Positions 16,488 through 25,569 of a stretch of 59,889 nucleotides of DNA are shown here, piece after piece (positions within the stretch are counted from its first letter, which is position 1; each line of letters begins with the position of its first letter). The DNA comes from Anaerolineae bacterium (GTDB lineage Bacteria > Chloroflexota > Anaerolineae > Aggregatilineales > Ch27): positions 1-59,889 of the forward strand of contig JABLXG010000014.1 of NCBI GenBank assembly GCA_013178165.1. The letters run 5' to 3'. The translations under genes and the position numbers were made by a program. The notes below the pieces were generated by a model that was not told where the DNA came from, searched no databases, and saw only the letters and a program-made list of their open reading frames with translations.

Positions 16488-19472
16488 ATGTACGCTGAAG
16501 TTGCCGTCAACGTCCCGGTGCACAGCACTTTTCACTACCACATCCCGGTCCAGCTTGCCGGTAAGATTCAGCCGGGGCATCTGGTGCGTGTTGCCTTCGG
16601 CACAGCCGATCAGCCGGGCATTGTGCTTACTCTCTCCCAGCACAGCCCGGTCGCCGAAACCAAGCCGATCAAAGAGTTGCTGGATTCGACGCCGGCCCTG
16701 GGGATGCCCCATCTCCAGCTCGCCCGCTGGTTGAGCGAGACAACGCTAGCCCCGCTGGGAACCTGCCTGTGGCTCTTCCTGCCACCCGGAATCGCCGGGC
16801 AGTCCGATATCCAGCTCAGCCTGACCGAAGCCGGAAAATGGGTGATCGCCAACGCCGGTGAAGCGCTGGGTGACCTCAGTGAGGAAGCCACATTGCTCCT
16901 GCGCCTGCTGGCGCGGCGCGGGCCGCTGCGTGGACGCCAGCTTAACCAGGCCATGCGCGGCCACAACTGGCAACAGGCCGCGGAAAGCCTGGCACGCCAC
17001 GAACTGATTCACCGCGAAGTCGTGCTGGCCCCACCCCGTGTCCAGCCGCGCAAGGTGCGCACGGCCCGACTGGCGATCCCCGCTGAGCGCATTGAGGCGA
17101 TTGCCACGCGGCTGGGCCGCGAAAGCCGCCGTGCCAGTGTCCTGGAAGTCCTGCTGGCCTCGCCGGTACGCCAACCAACTGTCGCCAGTGTGTGCCGGGC
17201 CGCCGGCTGTTCCGAGCAAATCCTGCGCACACTGGCCGCCGCGGGGGACATCACGCTCACTCCTCCCAGCACCTGGCTGGAACTGACCGTACCCAATGAG
17301 CGCATGGCCCAGCAGCTGGCGGAAGGTGAATTTGACCGGGCAACGCGGCAGAAACAGGCGTTAGAAGCATTGCTGGCGGCGGGAGGCGCCCTGCCAGCGC
17401 AAGCCCTGGACAGCGCCATCGCCCGCACCTTGCTGGAAAAAGGGTTAATCCGGGCCGAAGATCAACCGGCTACCGTGGCGCTTTCCGCCCGCTATCTGCT
17501 GCCTGACGGACAACCCGATCCCGCTGCGCTGATGGCCCGCCTGATCGCGCTACGCGGTGGGATCAAGGCGTTGAGCGTGCTGCGCTTGCTGGCCCGTGAA
17601 GGCCAGCCGGTCAAGATCAACTGGATCTATGCCCAGACAGGCGCCAGCCTGAACCTGCTCAAAGAATTGGAAGAGGACGGGTTGATCGTCCTCGCGGAAA
17701 ACGAAGAGTGGCGCGATCCGCTGGCCGGGCGCGACTTTGCGCCGACCGTCGCGCCAACGCTGACCCCCGATCAGCAGGCCGCCTGGGAACGCCTGCGCGA
17801 GCACATGGACGCTCTCAAATGGGAGGGCGTCTCCCCTACCCCGGATGAGCCGCATGTCTTCCTGCTGCATGGCGTCACCGGCTCCGGCAAGACCGAAGTC
17901 TATCTGCGCGCGGTGGAGCACACCCTGGCCCATGGCCGTGAGGCGATCGTGCTGGTGCCCGAAATCGCCCTGACCCCGCAGACCGTTGGACGGTTTGCTG
18001 CCCGCTTCCCCGGCCAGGTCGCCGTGATTCACAGTGATCTGACGCCCGGCGAACGTTTCGATACCTGGCGCCGGGCGCGCGCCGGAGAACTCAAGGTGAT
18101 CGTCGGCACGCGCTCAGCCCTGTTCACCCCCCTGCCTGACCTGGGGCTGGTCATCCTGGATGAGGAGCACGATCAGAGCTACAAGCAGTCACCGCCGCTG
18201 CCGCCGCCCTACTACCATGCCCGCGAAGCAGCCATCGAACTGACTCGCCGTAGCCGGGGTATTGTGATCCTTGGCAGCGCCACCCCATCCATCGAAAGTA
18301 TGTATGCCGCCCGGCGCGGTTTGTACCAGCGGATCATTCTGCCGGTGCGGGTGGCGGGTCACCGCCAGCGCATACTGGAGACTCCGACCGGGGGCGGCCC
18401 GGCCCTGTATCACCCCGCTGATCCTGGCAGCGCCCTGACCGTTGACCTGCCGGAAGTCGACATCGTCGATATGCGGGCAGAGTTACGGGCAGGCAATACC
18501 TCCATGTTCAGTCGGGCGCTGCAGGAAGCGCTCAGGGCAACTTTCGCTCGCGGCGAGCAGGCCATCCTGTTTCTCAACCGGCGGGGCACGGCCAGCTATG
18601 TGTTCTGCCGGGATTGCGGCTATGTCGCCGCCTGCCCGCGCTGCGAGATGCCCCTGACCTACCACCAGGCTGGAGAGGCATTGCGCTGCCATCACTGCGG
18701 GTTTCGGCGGCCCATTCCCGCCGCCTGCCCCGCCTGCGGCAGCCGCCGGATCAGGCACTTTGGCGCGGGCACAGAGGCCGTCCAGGCGGAACTGGGCAAG
18801 CTGCTACCGGCTGCAGTTTCCATCCGCTGGGATCGTGATACGGCCAGCCACCACCGCGAACATGACGCCATCCTGCAACGCTTTGCCCGCCGGGAGGCCA
18901 GCGTACTAATCGGCACCCAGATGATCGCCAAAGGGCTAGACCTGCCGGGCGTGACGTTGGTCGGTGTGCTCAACGCCGATGTAGGGCTGGCCCTGCCAGA
19001 CTTCCGTGCGCGGGAACGCACCTTCCAGCTGTTGACCCAGGTCGTTGGGCGTGCCGGGCGTGGTTTACAGCCCGGACATGGCATCATCCAGACCTATCGC
19101 CCTGATGATCTGGCCATCAGCGCCGCCGCCGCTCATGACTACGAGGCTTTCTACGCCAGCGAACTGGAGCAGCGCCGGGAACTGGGCTACCCCCCTTTCC
19201 GGCGCCTGGTCCGCCTGCTCATCCGTGGCCGCAGCGCCCCGGAGACCCAGCGCGAGGCGGAAGACGCCGCCCGCTACCTGCAGAACCGCATCCGGGAATT
19301 GAAGCTGGAAGCCACAACCCTGGTTGGGCCGGCGCCCTGTTTCTTCAGCAAGCTGGAAGGCGCTTACCGCTGGCATGTGCTGGTCCGCTCCGCTGACCCC
19401 ATCCCGATCTTTGCGGGTATCAGCCTGGCCAAGGGCTGGCACCTGGACATCGATCCACTGGATATCCTGTGA
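16488..19472 (+). CDS. priA: Primosomal protein N' (replication restart helicase PriA)
   Basis: Reloads the replisome at stalled forks by 3'-to-5' unwinding. The 994 residues are longer than the roughly 730 of E. coli PriA because of an extended region between the N-terminal DNA-binding domain (VAVNVPVHSTFHYHIP) and the helicase core. The core has Walker A GVTGSGKTEVYL (Lys468), DEEH (558-561), GSATPSIES and VVGRAGRG. The cysteine cluster CRDCGYVAACPRCE ... CHHCGF ... CPACGS (about residues 707-751) binds two zinc ions. The start at ATG 16488 begins the conserved MYAEVAVNVP. It converges on the next gene with a 4-base gap. Confidence 0.97.
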   Translation: MYAEVAVNVPVHSTFHYHIPVQLAGKIQPGHLVRVAFGTADQPGIVLTLSQHSPVAETKPIKELLDSTPALGMPHLQLARWLSETTLAPLGTCLWLFLPPGIAGQSDIQLSLTEAGKWVIANAGEALGDLSEEATLLLRLLARRGPLRGRQLNQAMRGHNWQQAAESLARHELIHREVVLAPPRVQPRKVRTARLAIPAERIEAIATRLGRESRRASVLEVLLASPVRQPTVASVCRAAGCSEQILRTLAAAGDITLTPPSTWLELTVPNERMAQQLAEGEFDRATRQKQALEALLAAGGALPAQALDSAIARTLLEKGLIRAEDQPATVALSARYLLPDGQPDPAALMARLIALRGGIKALSVLRLLAREGQPVKINWIYAQTGASLNLLKELEEDGLIVLAENEEWRDPLAGRDFAPTVAPTLTPDQQAAWERLREHMDALKWEGVSPTPDEPHVFLLHGVTGSGKTEVYLRAVEHTLAHGREAIVLVPEIALTPQTVGRFAARFPGQVAVIHSDLTPGERFDTWRRARAGELKVIVGTRSALFTPLPDLGLVILDEEHDQSYKQSPPLPPPYYHAREAAIELTRRSRGIVILGSATPSIESMYAARRGLYQRIILPVRVAGHRQRILETPTGGGPALYHPADPGSALTVDLPEVDIVDMRAELRAGNTSMFSRALQEALRATFARGEQAILFLNRRGTASYVFCRDCGYVAACPRCEMPLTYHQAGEALRCHHCGFRRPIPAACPACGSRRIRHFGAGTEAVQAELGKLLPAAVSIRWDRDTASHHREHDAILQRFARREASVLIGTQMIAKGLDLPGVTLVGVLNADVGLALPDFRARERTFQLLTQVVGRAGRGLQPGHGIIQTYRPDDLAISAAAAHDYEAFYASELEQRRELGYPPFRRLVRLLIRGRSAPETQREAEDAARYLQNRIRELKLEATTLVGPAPCFFSKLEGAYRWHVLVRSADPIPIFAGISLAKGWHLDIDPLDIL

Positions 19473-19476
19473 GCGA

Positions 19477-21090
19477 TCAGGGTGGCGGCAGCACAGCGTA
19501 GATGCGGTAGATCGTATCGGGAACTGACGCGGCCAGCTGCAGGCGGGGGTGGGCGGCAGTCCCCGCGTAAATGCCTTCCAGGGCCGCCCGTGGCACGGGC
19601 AGCAGTATGTGGGTCACGCCGTACCGGTCAGCGACAGCCAGGATCGTCTCCAGGTCTTCTTCCGGAACCATTACCGTCCGGTAGCCGAGCAGGTAATTGA
19701 TTGACCAGGGATCGCGGGTCATCAGGATCAACTCGCGATCCATGCCAGCCTGGAGATCAGCGAGTACATCCCCAATGCCATAGATCGTGCTGGCGTAGTT
19801 CCGGTTCAGATTCAAGTCATCGCGCACGATATCAAAGGCGCCCGGCAGCAGCATCAGGATCACCAGCACGCTCAGCGCCCACTGGACGACGCGCGGGCGC
19901 ACAAAGTGTGTCACCACCGCTGCGCCGCCAACCATCAGCAACGGCAACACACCCAGATAAAGCTTTTTGAAGCTTCCTCCCTGGCTATGTATCGGCGTCA
20001 CCAGACCGTAAAAGAGCCAGCCGCCGAGCACCAGCAGCAGCGCCGGTAACAATGGCCAGAACAGCCGGTTCGCCAACGAAGCCGCCGCCTGGCTTTCCGC
20101 ATCACCTTCTCGACCACGTTTCCACCAGGCCCAGCCCAGCAGCAACCCCAGACCACCGATCGCGGCACCAAAGAACTGGCCGGTCACTGCCGCCATCAAC
20201 TTCAGACTCGCCGTCAGTTCAAAGAGCCGCTTCTGTATCATATTGCCCAGACCCACCGCCAGATAACGCTCAAGTGTCAAAGGCGTAGCATATACATACA
20301 GCTCTTCAGAGTGACGGGTAAAAGCGGTGCTGATCGCACCACCCGGCCACGCCATACCAAGAACCTGCACATTGCGCACTACCCACGGCGCAACGACCAG
20401 CAGAAAGGCCAACCCGAAACCTGCATAATGCCAGAGCCGCACGCGGTGACCTCGCAGAGCAGCGATCCCGGCGCTGAGGATAAAGACCGGCAGGAGCAGC
20501 AGGCCATCGTTGCGCGTCAGGAGGGCCAGCCCGCTGCACATGCCGCTGAGCCACAGCCAGCGTCCGTCAGACATCAGGCCGCGCCACATAGCTATCAGGC
20601 CGAGCATGGCCAGCACACTGAACGGGACGGTTGTATCCGTGTGCAGCGAAGCGATCAGCAGGTCCGGCAGGAAGGCCGTTCCCAGCCCGGCGAGAATCCG
20701 GGCGGAGAGCGGCAGGTCAAGCTGATCCGCCAGCCATACTGCCAGCGCTGCCTGTACTGCACCCAGCAGAGCAAACGGCAGGATCGCAGCCTGAACAGAA
20801 TCGCCACCGAGAGCCATGCCCAGGGCTGCCAGAATACCCGGCAGCGGCATCCAGTAGTCAATCGGGTGGCTCACCCCGGCAGGCGGCCCGTTCAGGTAAT
20901 GCCAGATGTAATCGATGGTGAAACCTTTCCCCTGCAGCAGGTTCCGGCCCAGCAAGTAATAATGGGTGGGGTCCCACAGACCGGGATGCTCGATCTGGGT
21001 AAGCAACGCCAGCCGGGTCAGCAGGGCCACGCCAGACACCAGCAGAAGAACCAGCCACCGGAGCTGATGGCGGGGAATCTGTCCGATCAT
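19477..21090 (-). CDS. GT39-like membrane glycosyltransferase (ArnT/PMT superfamily)
   Basis: About 537 residues with roughly 11-13 TM segments. The N-terminal region RLALLTQIEHPGLWDPTHYY has the first extracytoplasmic loop acidic residue expected of GT-C lipid-linked-sugar transferases (dolichyl- or undecaprenyl-phosphate-sugar donors). It ends in a soluble domain of about 80 residues (DLETILAVADRYGVTHILLP). ATG 21090 is preferred over an ATG at 21159, because the latter lies on the probable -10 box. It is divergent from a second GT39-like gene, so the pair may act on one cell-surface glycan; donor and acceptor are unknown. Confidence 0.75.
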   Translation of the reverse strand: MIGQIPRHQLRWLVLLLVSGVALLTRLALLTQIEHPGLWDPTHYYLLGRNLLQGKGFTIDYIWHYLNGPPAGVSHPIDYWMPLPGILAALGMALGGDSVQAAILPFALLGAVQAALAVWLADQLDLPLSARILAGLGTAFLPDLLIASLHTDTTVPFSVLAMLGLIAMWRGLMSDGRWLWLSGMCSGLALLTRNDGLLLLPVFILSAGIAALRGHRVRLWHYAGFGLAFLLVVAPWVVRNVQVLGMAWPGGAISTAFTRHSEELYVYATPLTLERYLAVGLGNMIQKRLFELTASLKLMAAVTGQFFGAAIGGLGLLLGWAWWKRGREGDAESQAAASLANRLFWPLLPALLLVLGGWLFYGLVTPIHSQGGSFKKLYLGVLPLLMVGGAAVVTHFVRPRVVQWALSVLVILMLLPGAFDIVRDDLNLNRNYASTIYGIGDVLADLQAGMDRELILMTRDPWSINYLLGYRTVMVPEEDLETILAVADRYGVTHILLPVPRAALEGIYAGTAAHPRLQLAASVPDTIYRIYAVLPPP

Positions 21091-21135
21091 ACTGTTCTTG
21101 TGAGATACCTCGTCCTCAGGTATAAACGCGCCACG

Positions 21136-21143
21136 AGTATAAC
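21136..21143. promoter_or_regulatory. Overlapping bidirectional -10 elements
   Basis: AGTATAAC reads as TATAAC on the plus strand and, reversed, as TATACT on the minus strand. It sits 20 bases before the plus-strand glycosyltransferase ATG (21164) and about 46 bases before the minus-strand start (21090), so one site may serve both divergent genes. Confidence 0.45.
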
Positions 21144-21163
21144 AGAAAGACGGCGACAACCGG

Positions 21164-22507
21164 ATGAGACGTGATCAGTTGAGCAAGGTGTTGAAGTCAG
21201 TACGCCTGCGGCTGGCGGTGATCCTCGCGCTGGCGCTGATCCTGCGCCTGGTGCATGTGCTGAGCTACCCCTTTGACCCGGACGTCAGCGGCAGCGACTA
21301 CAGCTGGTACGCCCGCGAGGGACAGACTTTGATCACCACTGGCCGGACGGACGGTCCGCCGCCGACCGGCCCGCTCTTCCTGCTCATCGCCGGCTATGCC
21401 GGGGAGATCGGCCAGACGATCTTCGCAAACGCGGTGGACAGCAGCCAGCCCGTGATCCGCCTGCTGGGTGTGATCCTGGGGACGCTCACCATCCTGATGA
21501 TCTACCGTATCGGGCGGGCTGGCTGGTCGGAGGGCGCCGGTCTCCTGGCTGCCGCGCTGCTGGCGGTCAACCCGGCGTTCATTGTGGAAGCAGGCAACCT
21601 GACCACCGAAACCACAGCTATCTTTCTGCTGACCTGGGCACTGGCGCTATGGCTTGAACGCGCTGCAAATCCTGACCAACGCTTGATGCTGGCAACCGGG
21701 GCGTTGCTGGCGCTGGGGGCGCTGACCCGCGCCGTCCAGCTGGCGATACCGGCGCTGCTGATCGTTGATCTGGCGCTCCGGCACGGTCTGCGCCGTGCGG
21801 CCAGGTATGGCGCAGCCCTGCTACTGGCCTTCTTCCTGACCATCTCCCCGTGGACGCTTTACAACCTGGTAGTCTGGGATCGTCTGACGCTGACCGGCGA
21901 GGGATTGACGGCCATGCTCTACATCGGGGCGACCGGCTGGCAGGCTCCCGACCAGGTTGATGCCGCACTGGGCGTAGACCCGGCGGCAGATGACCCGGCC
22001 GTCCGCCAGCAGGCCTACCTGGATGGCTTCCGCCAGGCCGTCTTTGACGACCCGCTGGGCTACGCCGCAAAACGCACTGGTGAACTGCTCAGCGCGCTGC
22101 TCCAGCCACACAATACCAACTTCTACGCGGGTCCGAGTCTGAAAGCGCTGGCCCTTGACTGGTTGCGCGCGGATCGCTCGCCCGGCGGTTTGCTCGGCCT
22201 GACCCGGGCGGAGCAGTTCTGGCCCAAGCTACTGCTGTACCTCTTCCATTACGCGGGGCTGCTGCTGGGCATGCTGGGCCTGGCGCTTAACCTGCGCCGC
22301 TGGCACGCCCTGTGGCCGCTATATGGGCTGTTCCTCTACTTCCTGGGAATTCACCTGGCATTGAGCGCCATCCCGCGCTACCTGTTCCCGCTGGAAGCAT
22401 TCTGGTGGCTGTTTGGCGCCGCTGTGCTGAGCGCTGCGCTTGCCCGCCGGACGGGCCACACCAGAAGGCAGAACTTGGCATCAGCGACCCATCCAGGGCT
22501 ACAATAG
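21164..22507 (+). CDS. GT39-like membrane glycosyltransferase
   Basis: 447 residues with about 10-11 TM segments. After the first TM, PFDPDVSGSDYSWYA provides the acidic loop typical of GT-C enzymes of the ArnT/GT39 kind. Next come conserved stretches such as GGLLGLTR in the C-terminal half and ALSAIPRYLFPLEAFWWL. It is shorter than its divergent neighbour and lacks that gene's soluble tail. It probably transfers a polyprenyl-linked sugar outside the membrane. The small gene at 22543 follows 35 bases later with a TACAAT over this stop codon. Confidence 0.75.
   Translation: MRRDQLSKVLKSVRLRLAVILALALILRLVHVLSYPFDPDVSGSDYSWYAREGQTLITTGRTDGPPPTGPLFLLIAGYAGEIGQTIFANAVDSSQPVIRLLGVILGTLTILMIYRIGRAGWSEGAGLLAAALLAVNPAFIVEAGNLTTETTAIFLLTWALALWLERAANPDQRLMLATGALLALGALTRAVQLAIPALLIVDLALRHGLRRAARYGAALLLAFFLTISPWTLYNLVVWDRLTLTGEGLTAMLYIGATGWQAPDQVDAALGVDPAADDPAVRQQAYLDGFRQAVFDDPLGYAAKRTGELLSALLQPHNTNFYAGPSLKALALDWLRADRSPGGLLGLTRAEQFWPKLLLYLFHYAGLLLGMLGLALNLRRWHALWPLYGLFLYFLGIHLALSAIPRYLFPLEAFWWLFGAAVLSAALARRTGHTRRQNLASATHPGLQ
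22500..22505 (+). promoter_or_regulatory. Possible -10 box for the three-gene unit
   Basis: TACAAT overlaps the stop codon of the glycosyltransferase and lies 37 bases before the ATG at 22543. It could start the transcript of the small protein, GH-A-like and methyltransferase genes. Confidence 0.35.
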
Positions 22508-22542
22508 CACCGGATTAATTCACCAAACCGATCAGGGTGACC

Positions 22543-22950
22543 ATGCCATCTTTCCCGGCCAACCCGGACTATCATTTCCTCATCTTCGCACCCGGCTTGG
22601 ACAACTGGATCTTCCGGGCAGCTCGCCGCTACTGGGCCGCCTACCGTCCGATCCTGTATGGGATGCGTACGCCGGAAGACTTTGCCCTGGTCGGCTATGC
22701 GGCGGCTGAGGGGCGCGTCGTGGTAGTGACGCTCGCTATGCGCCGCGACACGGCCGCCGCCGTCCGCGCGACAGCTGAAGCGCAGTTGCCAACGGTGACA
22801 CTGGATCCGCTGGTCTACGACACGCCGACCGACCTCCAGATCACCTTGAATGCGCGGGTGGAGTTCAACCAGCGCTTCGGCGTACCCCAGATGCCGGCTG
22901 ATCCGGGCATCCAGTCTACCCGCACTCCGGGACCAATCCCGCTTGGCTGA
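22543..22950 (+). CDS. Small protein of unknown function, 'PDYHF' domain
   Basis: 135 residues from ATG 22543, preceded by AGGGTG; a GTG at 22537 is an alternative. I do not recognise the family. Its first 110 residues (NPDYHFLIFAPGLDNWIF ... ARVEFNQRFG) are clearly homologous to the last 100 residues of the next gene (GPDYHFIILAPGIDPEWFF ... LNVNRRFG), so the domain occurs once alone and once fused. The alternating hydrophobic strands and helices suggest a small alpha/beta domain. No signal peptide. The 15-base gap to the next gene indicates co-transcription. Confidence 0.75.
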   Translation: MPSFPANPDYHFLIFAPGLDNWIFRAARRYWAAYRPILYGMRTPEDFALVGYAAAEGRVVVVTLAMRRDTAAAVRATAEAQLPTVTLDPLVYDTPTDLQITLNARVEFNQRFGVPQMPADPGIQSTRTPGPIPLG

Positions 22951-22965
22951 ACAGGTGGCCTGACC

Positions 22966-24462
22966 ATGCGTCTTGACGAGTACCAGTGGTCGCGCAACCC
23001 GCGCGGCATGCATAACACCGGGGTCTTTCGCTACGATCTGCGGCGCTACCGGGAGATCAAAGCTGGCTGGGTAAAGCTGGTCTCCGCCGATCACGAGTTT
23101 GTGCCTAACATCCCGGAGCTGCTGGCGGCGGGCATCACGCCGATCATCCGTGTCTACCGTGCCGGCTGGGGTAGCCGCGCCGCCGACGCGCAGATCTACG
23201 CCGACATCGCCCGCTACATTCAGGCGGGCGCACGCTGGTTTGAGCTATGGAACGAGCCAAACCTGGGCAACGAATGGCCCGCTCCGCTTGGATCGACGCT
23301 CGACCCCAACAACGTCAGCGTGTACATTGCCCCGCTCATGGATCACTGGGTGGAATGGGCCGAGCGGGTGATCGAAATGGGCGGCTACCCGGCGTTCATC
23401 GCCCTGGCGGAAAGCGATAGCCCGCCTCATCACACCACCGGCTGGTTGCGCAACATGATGATCTACCTGCGCGATGTCCATGCCGCACGCTTCCGCCGCA
23501 TCCTGGGCAACGGACTCTGGCTGGCCACCCACCCATACCTCTACAACCACTTCTATCAGGAGATCCCCGGCGGCGGCCCGCTCAGCGCCCGCCCGCCGGA
23601 ACAGCAGAATGCGGCCCAGGGCGGCTGGCACTTTGAATATCCTTATGACCCAATCGGTCAGGCCGACGATCCCGGCCGCACAGTGTGGGGCAACACGCCG
23701 CGCACCCCTTACGGTGACCCAAACGGCCTGACCAGCGTCGGCCACGCCTTCATGGAGTTGCTGCGCGATTACTTCGGCGGCGGGGTGGTGCCTGTTGTGG
23801 GTACCGAAGGCGGGATCTGGCCCTGGCCAGGGCCGGGCGACGGGACGCGCGTCGATGACGCACGCTATCCCGGTGTGACCTGGCAGAGCCACGCCGAAGC
23901 CACCGCCGCTATGTTCGACTGGCTCGCCAGTAGCGCCGCCCCTCCCTGGATGTTTGGCGTCACGCTCTGGAAAGAAGACGCCTACTGGGAAAGCCCGCAT
24001 GGCGTCGCGCCCGCTGTCCAGCGCCTGGCGGGCCTCCCTGCTCCGCTAAAAGAAGTGCCCCCACTGGATACGGGTGGCACCGTATGGTCCAGCCCACTCC
24101 AGCCCAATGCGGTCGCTACCCCGCTGCCGGAAGGCCCTGGCCCGGTTCATGGCGGCCCGGACTACCACTTCATCATCCTCGCGCCGGGTATCGATCCGGA
24201 GTGGTTTTTTCAGGCAGCGGAGCAGTACTGGTTGCGTTTTGCCCCGGTGCTTCTGGATTCGCCCGCGCTGATCGCCGAATTGCCCTACGACAAGACGCTT
24301 GCTGTGACCGTCATCGCCACGCCTGACCAGGCAGAAGCCATGAACGCCACCATCCGCGATCGCTGGCCGACCATCTGGTACGATCTGATCATCGTGCAAT
24401 CCGCCGCTGATCTGCTGACCGTGTTCAACCAGCGCCTGAACGTCAACCGGCGTTTTGGCTAG
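22966..24462 (+). CDS. Clan GH-A-like glycosidase fold fused to the PDYHF domain
   Basis: 498 residues. Residues about 1-370 resemble a clan GH-A TIM barrel (GH5/GH39-like). WFELWNEPNLGNEW places a Glu after Asn at residue 97, the usual acid/base position, and VVGTEGGIWPWPG gives a second Glu (281) at the nucleophile position; FGVTLWKEDAYW closes the barrel. Residues about 399-498 repeat the domain of the preceding small protein. No signal peptide is visible, so the protein may be cytoplasmic, which is unusual for a polysaccharide hydrolase. Substrate unknown. Spacing of 12 bases to the methyltransferase gene supports an operon. Confidence 0.75.
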   Translation: MRLDEYQWSRNPRGMHNTGVFRYDLRRYREIKAGWVKLVSADHEFVPNIPELLAAGITPIIRVYRAGWGSRAADAQIYADIARYIQAGARWFELWNEPNLGNEWPAPLGSTLDPNNVSVYIAPLMDHWVEWAERVIEMGGYPAFIALAESDSPPHHTTGWLRNMMIYLRDVHAARFRRILGNGLWLATHPYLYNHFYQEIPGGGPLSARPPEQQNAAQGGWHFEYPYDPIGQADDPGRTVWGNTPRTPYGDPNGLTSVGHAFMELLRDYFGGGVVPVVGTEGGIWPWPGPGDGTRVDDARYPGVTWQSHAEATAAMFDWLASSAAPPWMFGVTLWKEDAYWESPHGVAPAVQRLAGLPAPLKEVPPLDTGGTVWSSPLQPNAVATPLPEGPGPVHGGPDYHFIILAPGIDPEWFFQAAEQYWLRFAPVLLDSPALIAELPYDKTLAVTVIATPDQAEAMNATIRDRWPTIWYDLIIVQSAADLLTVFNQRLNVNRRFG

Positions 24463-24474
24463 AGGCAGCCCGCG

Positions 24475-25569
24475 ATGGCCCAGGCGTCCTATCGTCCTCC
24501 GGTCAGCACAGGCGGCAGGCGATGGCCCGGCTGCCGGGGCATCATCCGCCGAGTCTTGCTTGCGCCGTTCCATCTGCTGCGTTTCCTGCTCAGCCTGCCG
24601 CTGCACCTGATCCGGTTCATCATCCATCTGCCGCGCAACATCTGGCAACTGTGGACACGGGGCGCACGGGGTATCGTGACTCTGGAACAGCAGATCGCCC
24701 GGCTATGGCGCGGGGGAAAAGCGGGCGTGCGTCTGTTGCGCCTTTACTTCCCGCGCCAGGAAGTCGCCCGCATCCTGTATACCCGGCTGCATCCCCTGCG
24801 CCTGTGGCATGGTCTGTGTGCCCTGCGTCTGCGTCTGAAGCCCACGCTCTGGGATGCGCGGCCCGGCCTGGCGCACATCCCGCGAGCGCTGGAGTGGGCG
24901 CGGCAGTATCGCCGCCACCACTCACGCTTTGAGGACATCGAAGCGCTGCGCTCCATCCTGTACGCCGACGATACCCCCCTGCCAGATGAACCGCTGCGGC
25001 CACCGGTCGGCCTGATCGGTCGCCGCTTGAGTGTGCGCCCGCGCTGGGGCGCCTTCCTGCACGGTCTGACCCGTTACAGCGGCGCACAGCGCATCCTAGA
25101 AGTAGGGACCGGCTACGGAATCTCCGGCCTGTACCTGGCCCGTGGCCTGCTGGAGAACTATCCGGTGCGCACCTGCCTGCTGATCACCCTGGAACAGGAG
25201 GCTGACCGCGCCAACTATGCCCGCAACAACTTCTACCGGTTAGGCTTCAAAGATATCGCGGATGTGCGCACCGGCGAGGTGGCACTAACGCTGGAAGCGG
25301 CGCTCAAAGACATTGCGCCGCTCAACATGGCCTTCATCGACGGTCTGCGCGATCATGATGCGATTCTGCGCACGGTGGCGCAGATCAAGCGCCGCACCCG
25401 CCCCGGCGCCCTGATCATCCTGACCGGCATTCACAGCTCGCCGGAGATGGCCCGCGCCTGGCGTGCAGTGCAGCACATGCCACAGATTGCGGCCACGGTT
25501 GACCTGTGGCAGTGGGGAGTGCTGGTCACCGGTCAGGGGCCGGCCCTGCATCTGTGTGCCCGGCTATAG
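24475..25569 (+). CDS. Class I SAM-dependent methyltransferase with hydrophobic N-terminus
   Basis: 364 residues. The C-terminal half is a Rossmann methyltransferase: ILEVGTGYGISGLYLARG (motif I, near residue 208), LITLEQEADRANYARNNF, NMAFIDGLRDHDAI and PGALIILTGIHSSPEM, which is like the O-methyltransferase / Methyltransf_24 group. The first 120 residues are basic and amphipathic (LLRFLLSLPLHLIRFIIHLP), probably a membrane-associating region. It is third in the unit with the PDYHF and GH-A-like proteins and overlaps the convergent pgl gene by 6 bases. The substrate cannot be inferred. Confidence 0.8.
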   Translation: MAQASYRPPVSTGGRRWPGCRGIIRRVLLAPFHLLRFLLSLPLHLIRFIIHLPRNIWQLWTRGARGIVTLEQQIARLWRGGKAGVRLLRLYFPRQEVARILYTRLHPLRLWHGLCALRLRLKPTLWDARPGLAHIPRALEWARQYRRHHSRFEDIEALRSILYADDTPLPDEPLRPPVGLIGRRLSVRPRWGAFLHGLTRYSGAQRILEVGTGYGISGLYLARGLLENYPVRTCLLITLEQEADRANYARNNFYRLGFKDIADVRTGEVALTLEAALKDIAPLNMAFIDGLRDHDAILRTVAQIKRRTRPGALIILTGIHSSPEMARAWRAVQHMPQIAATVDLWQWGVLVTGQGPALHLCARL

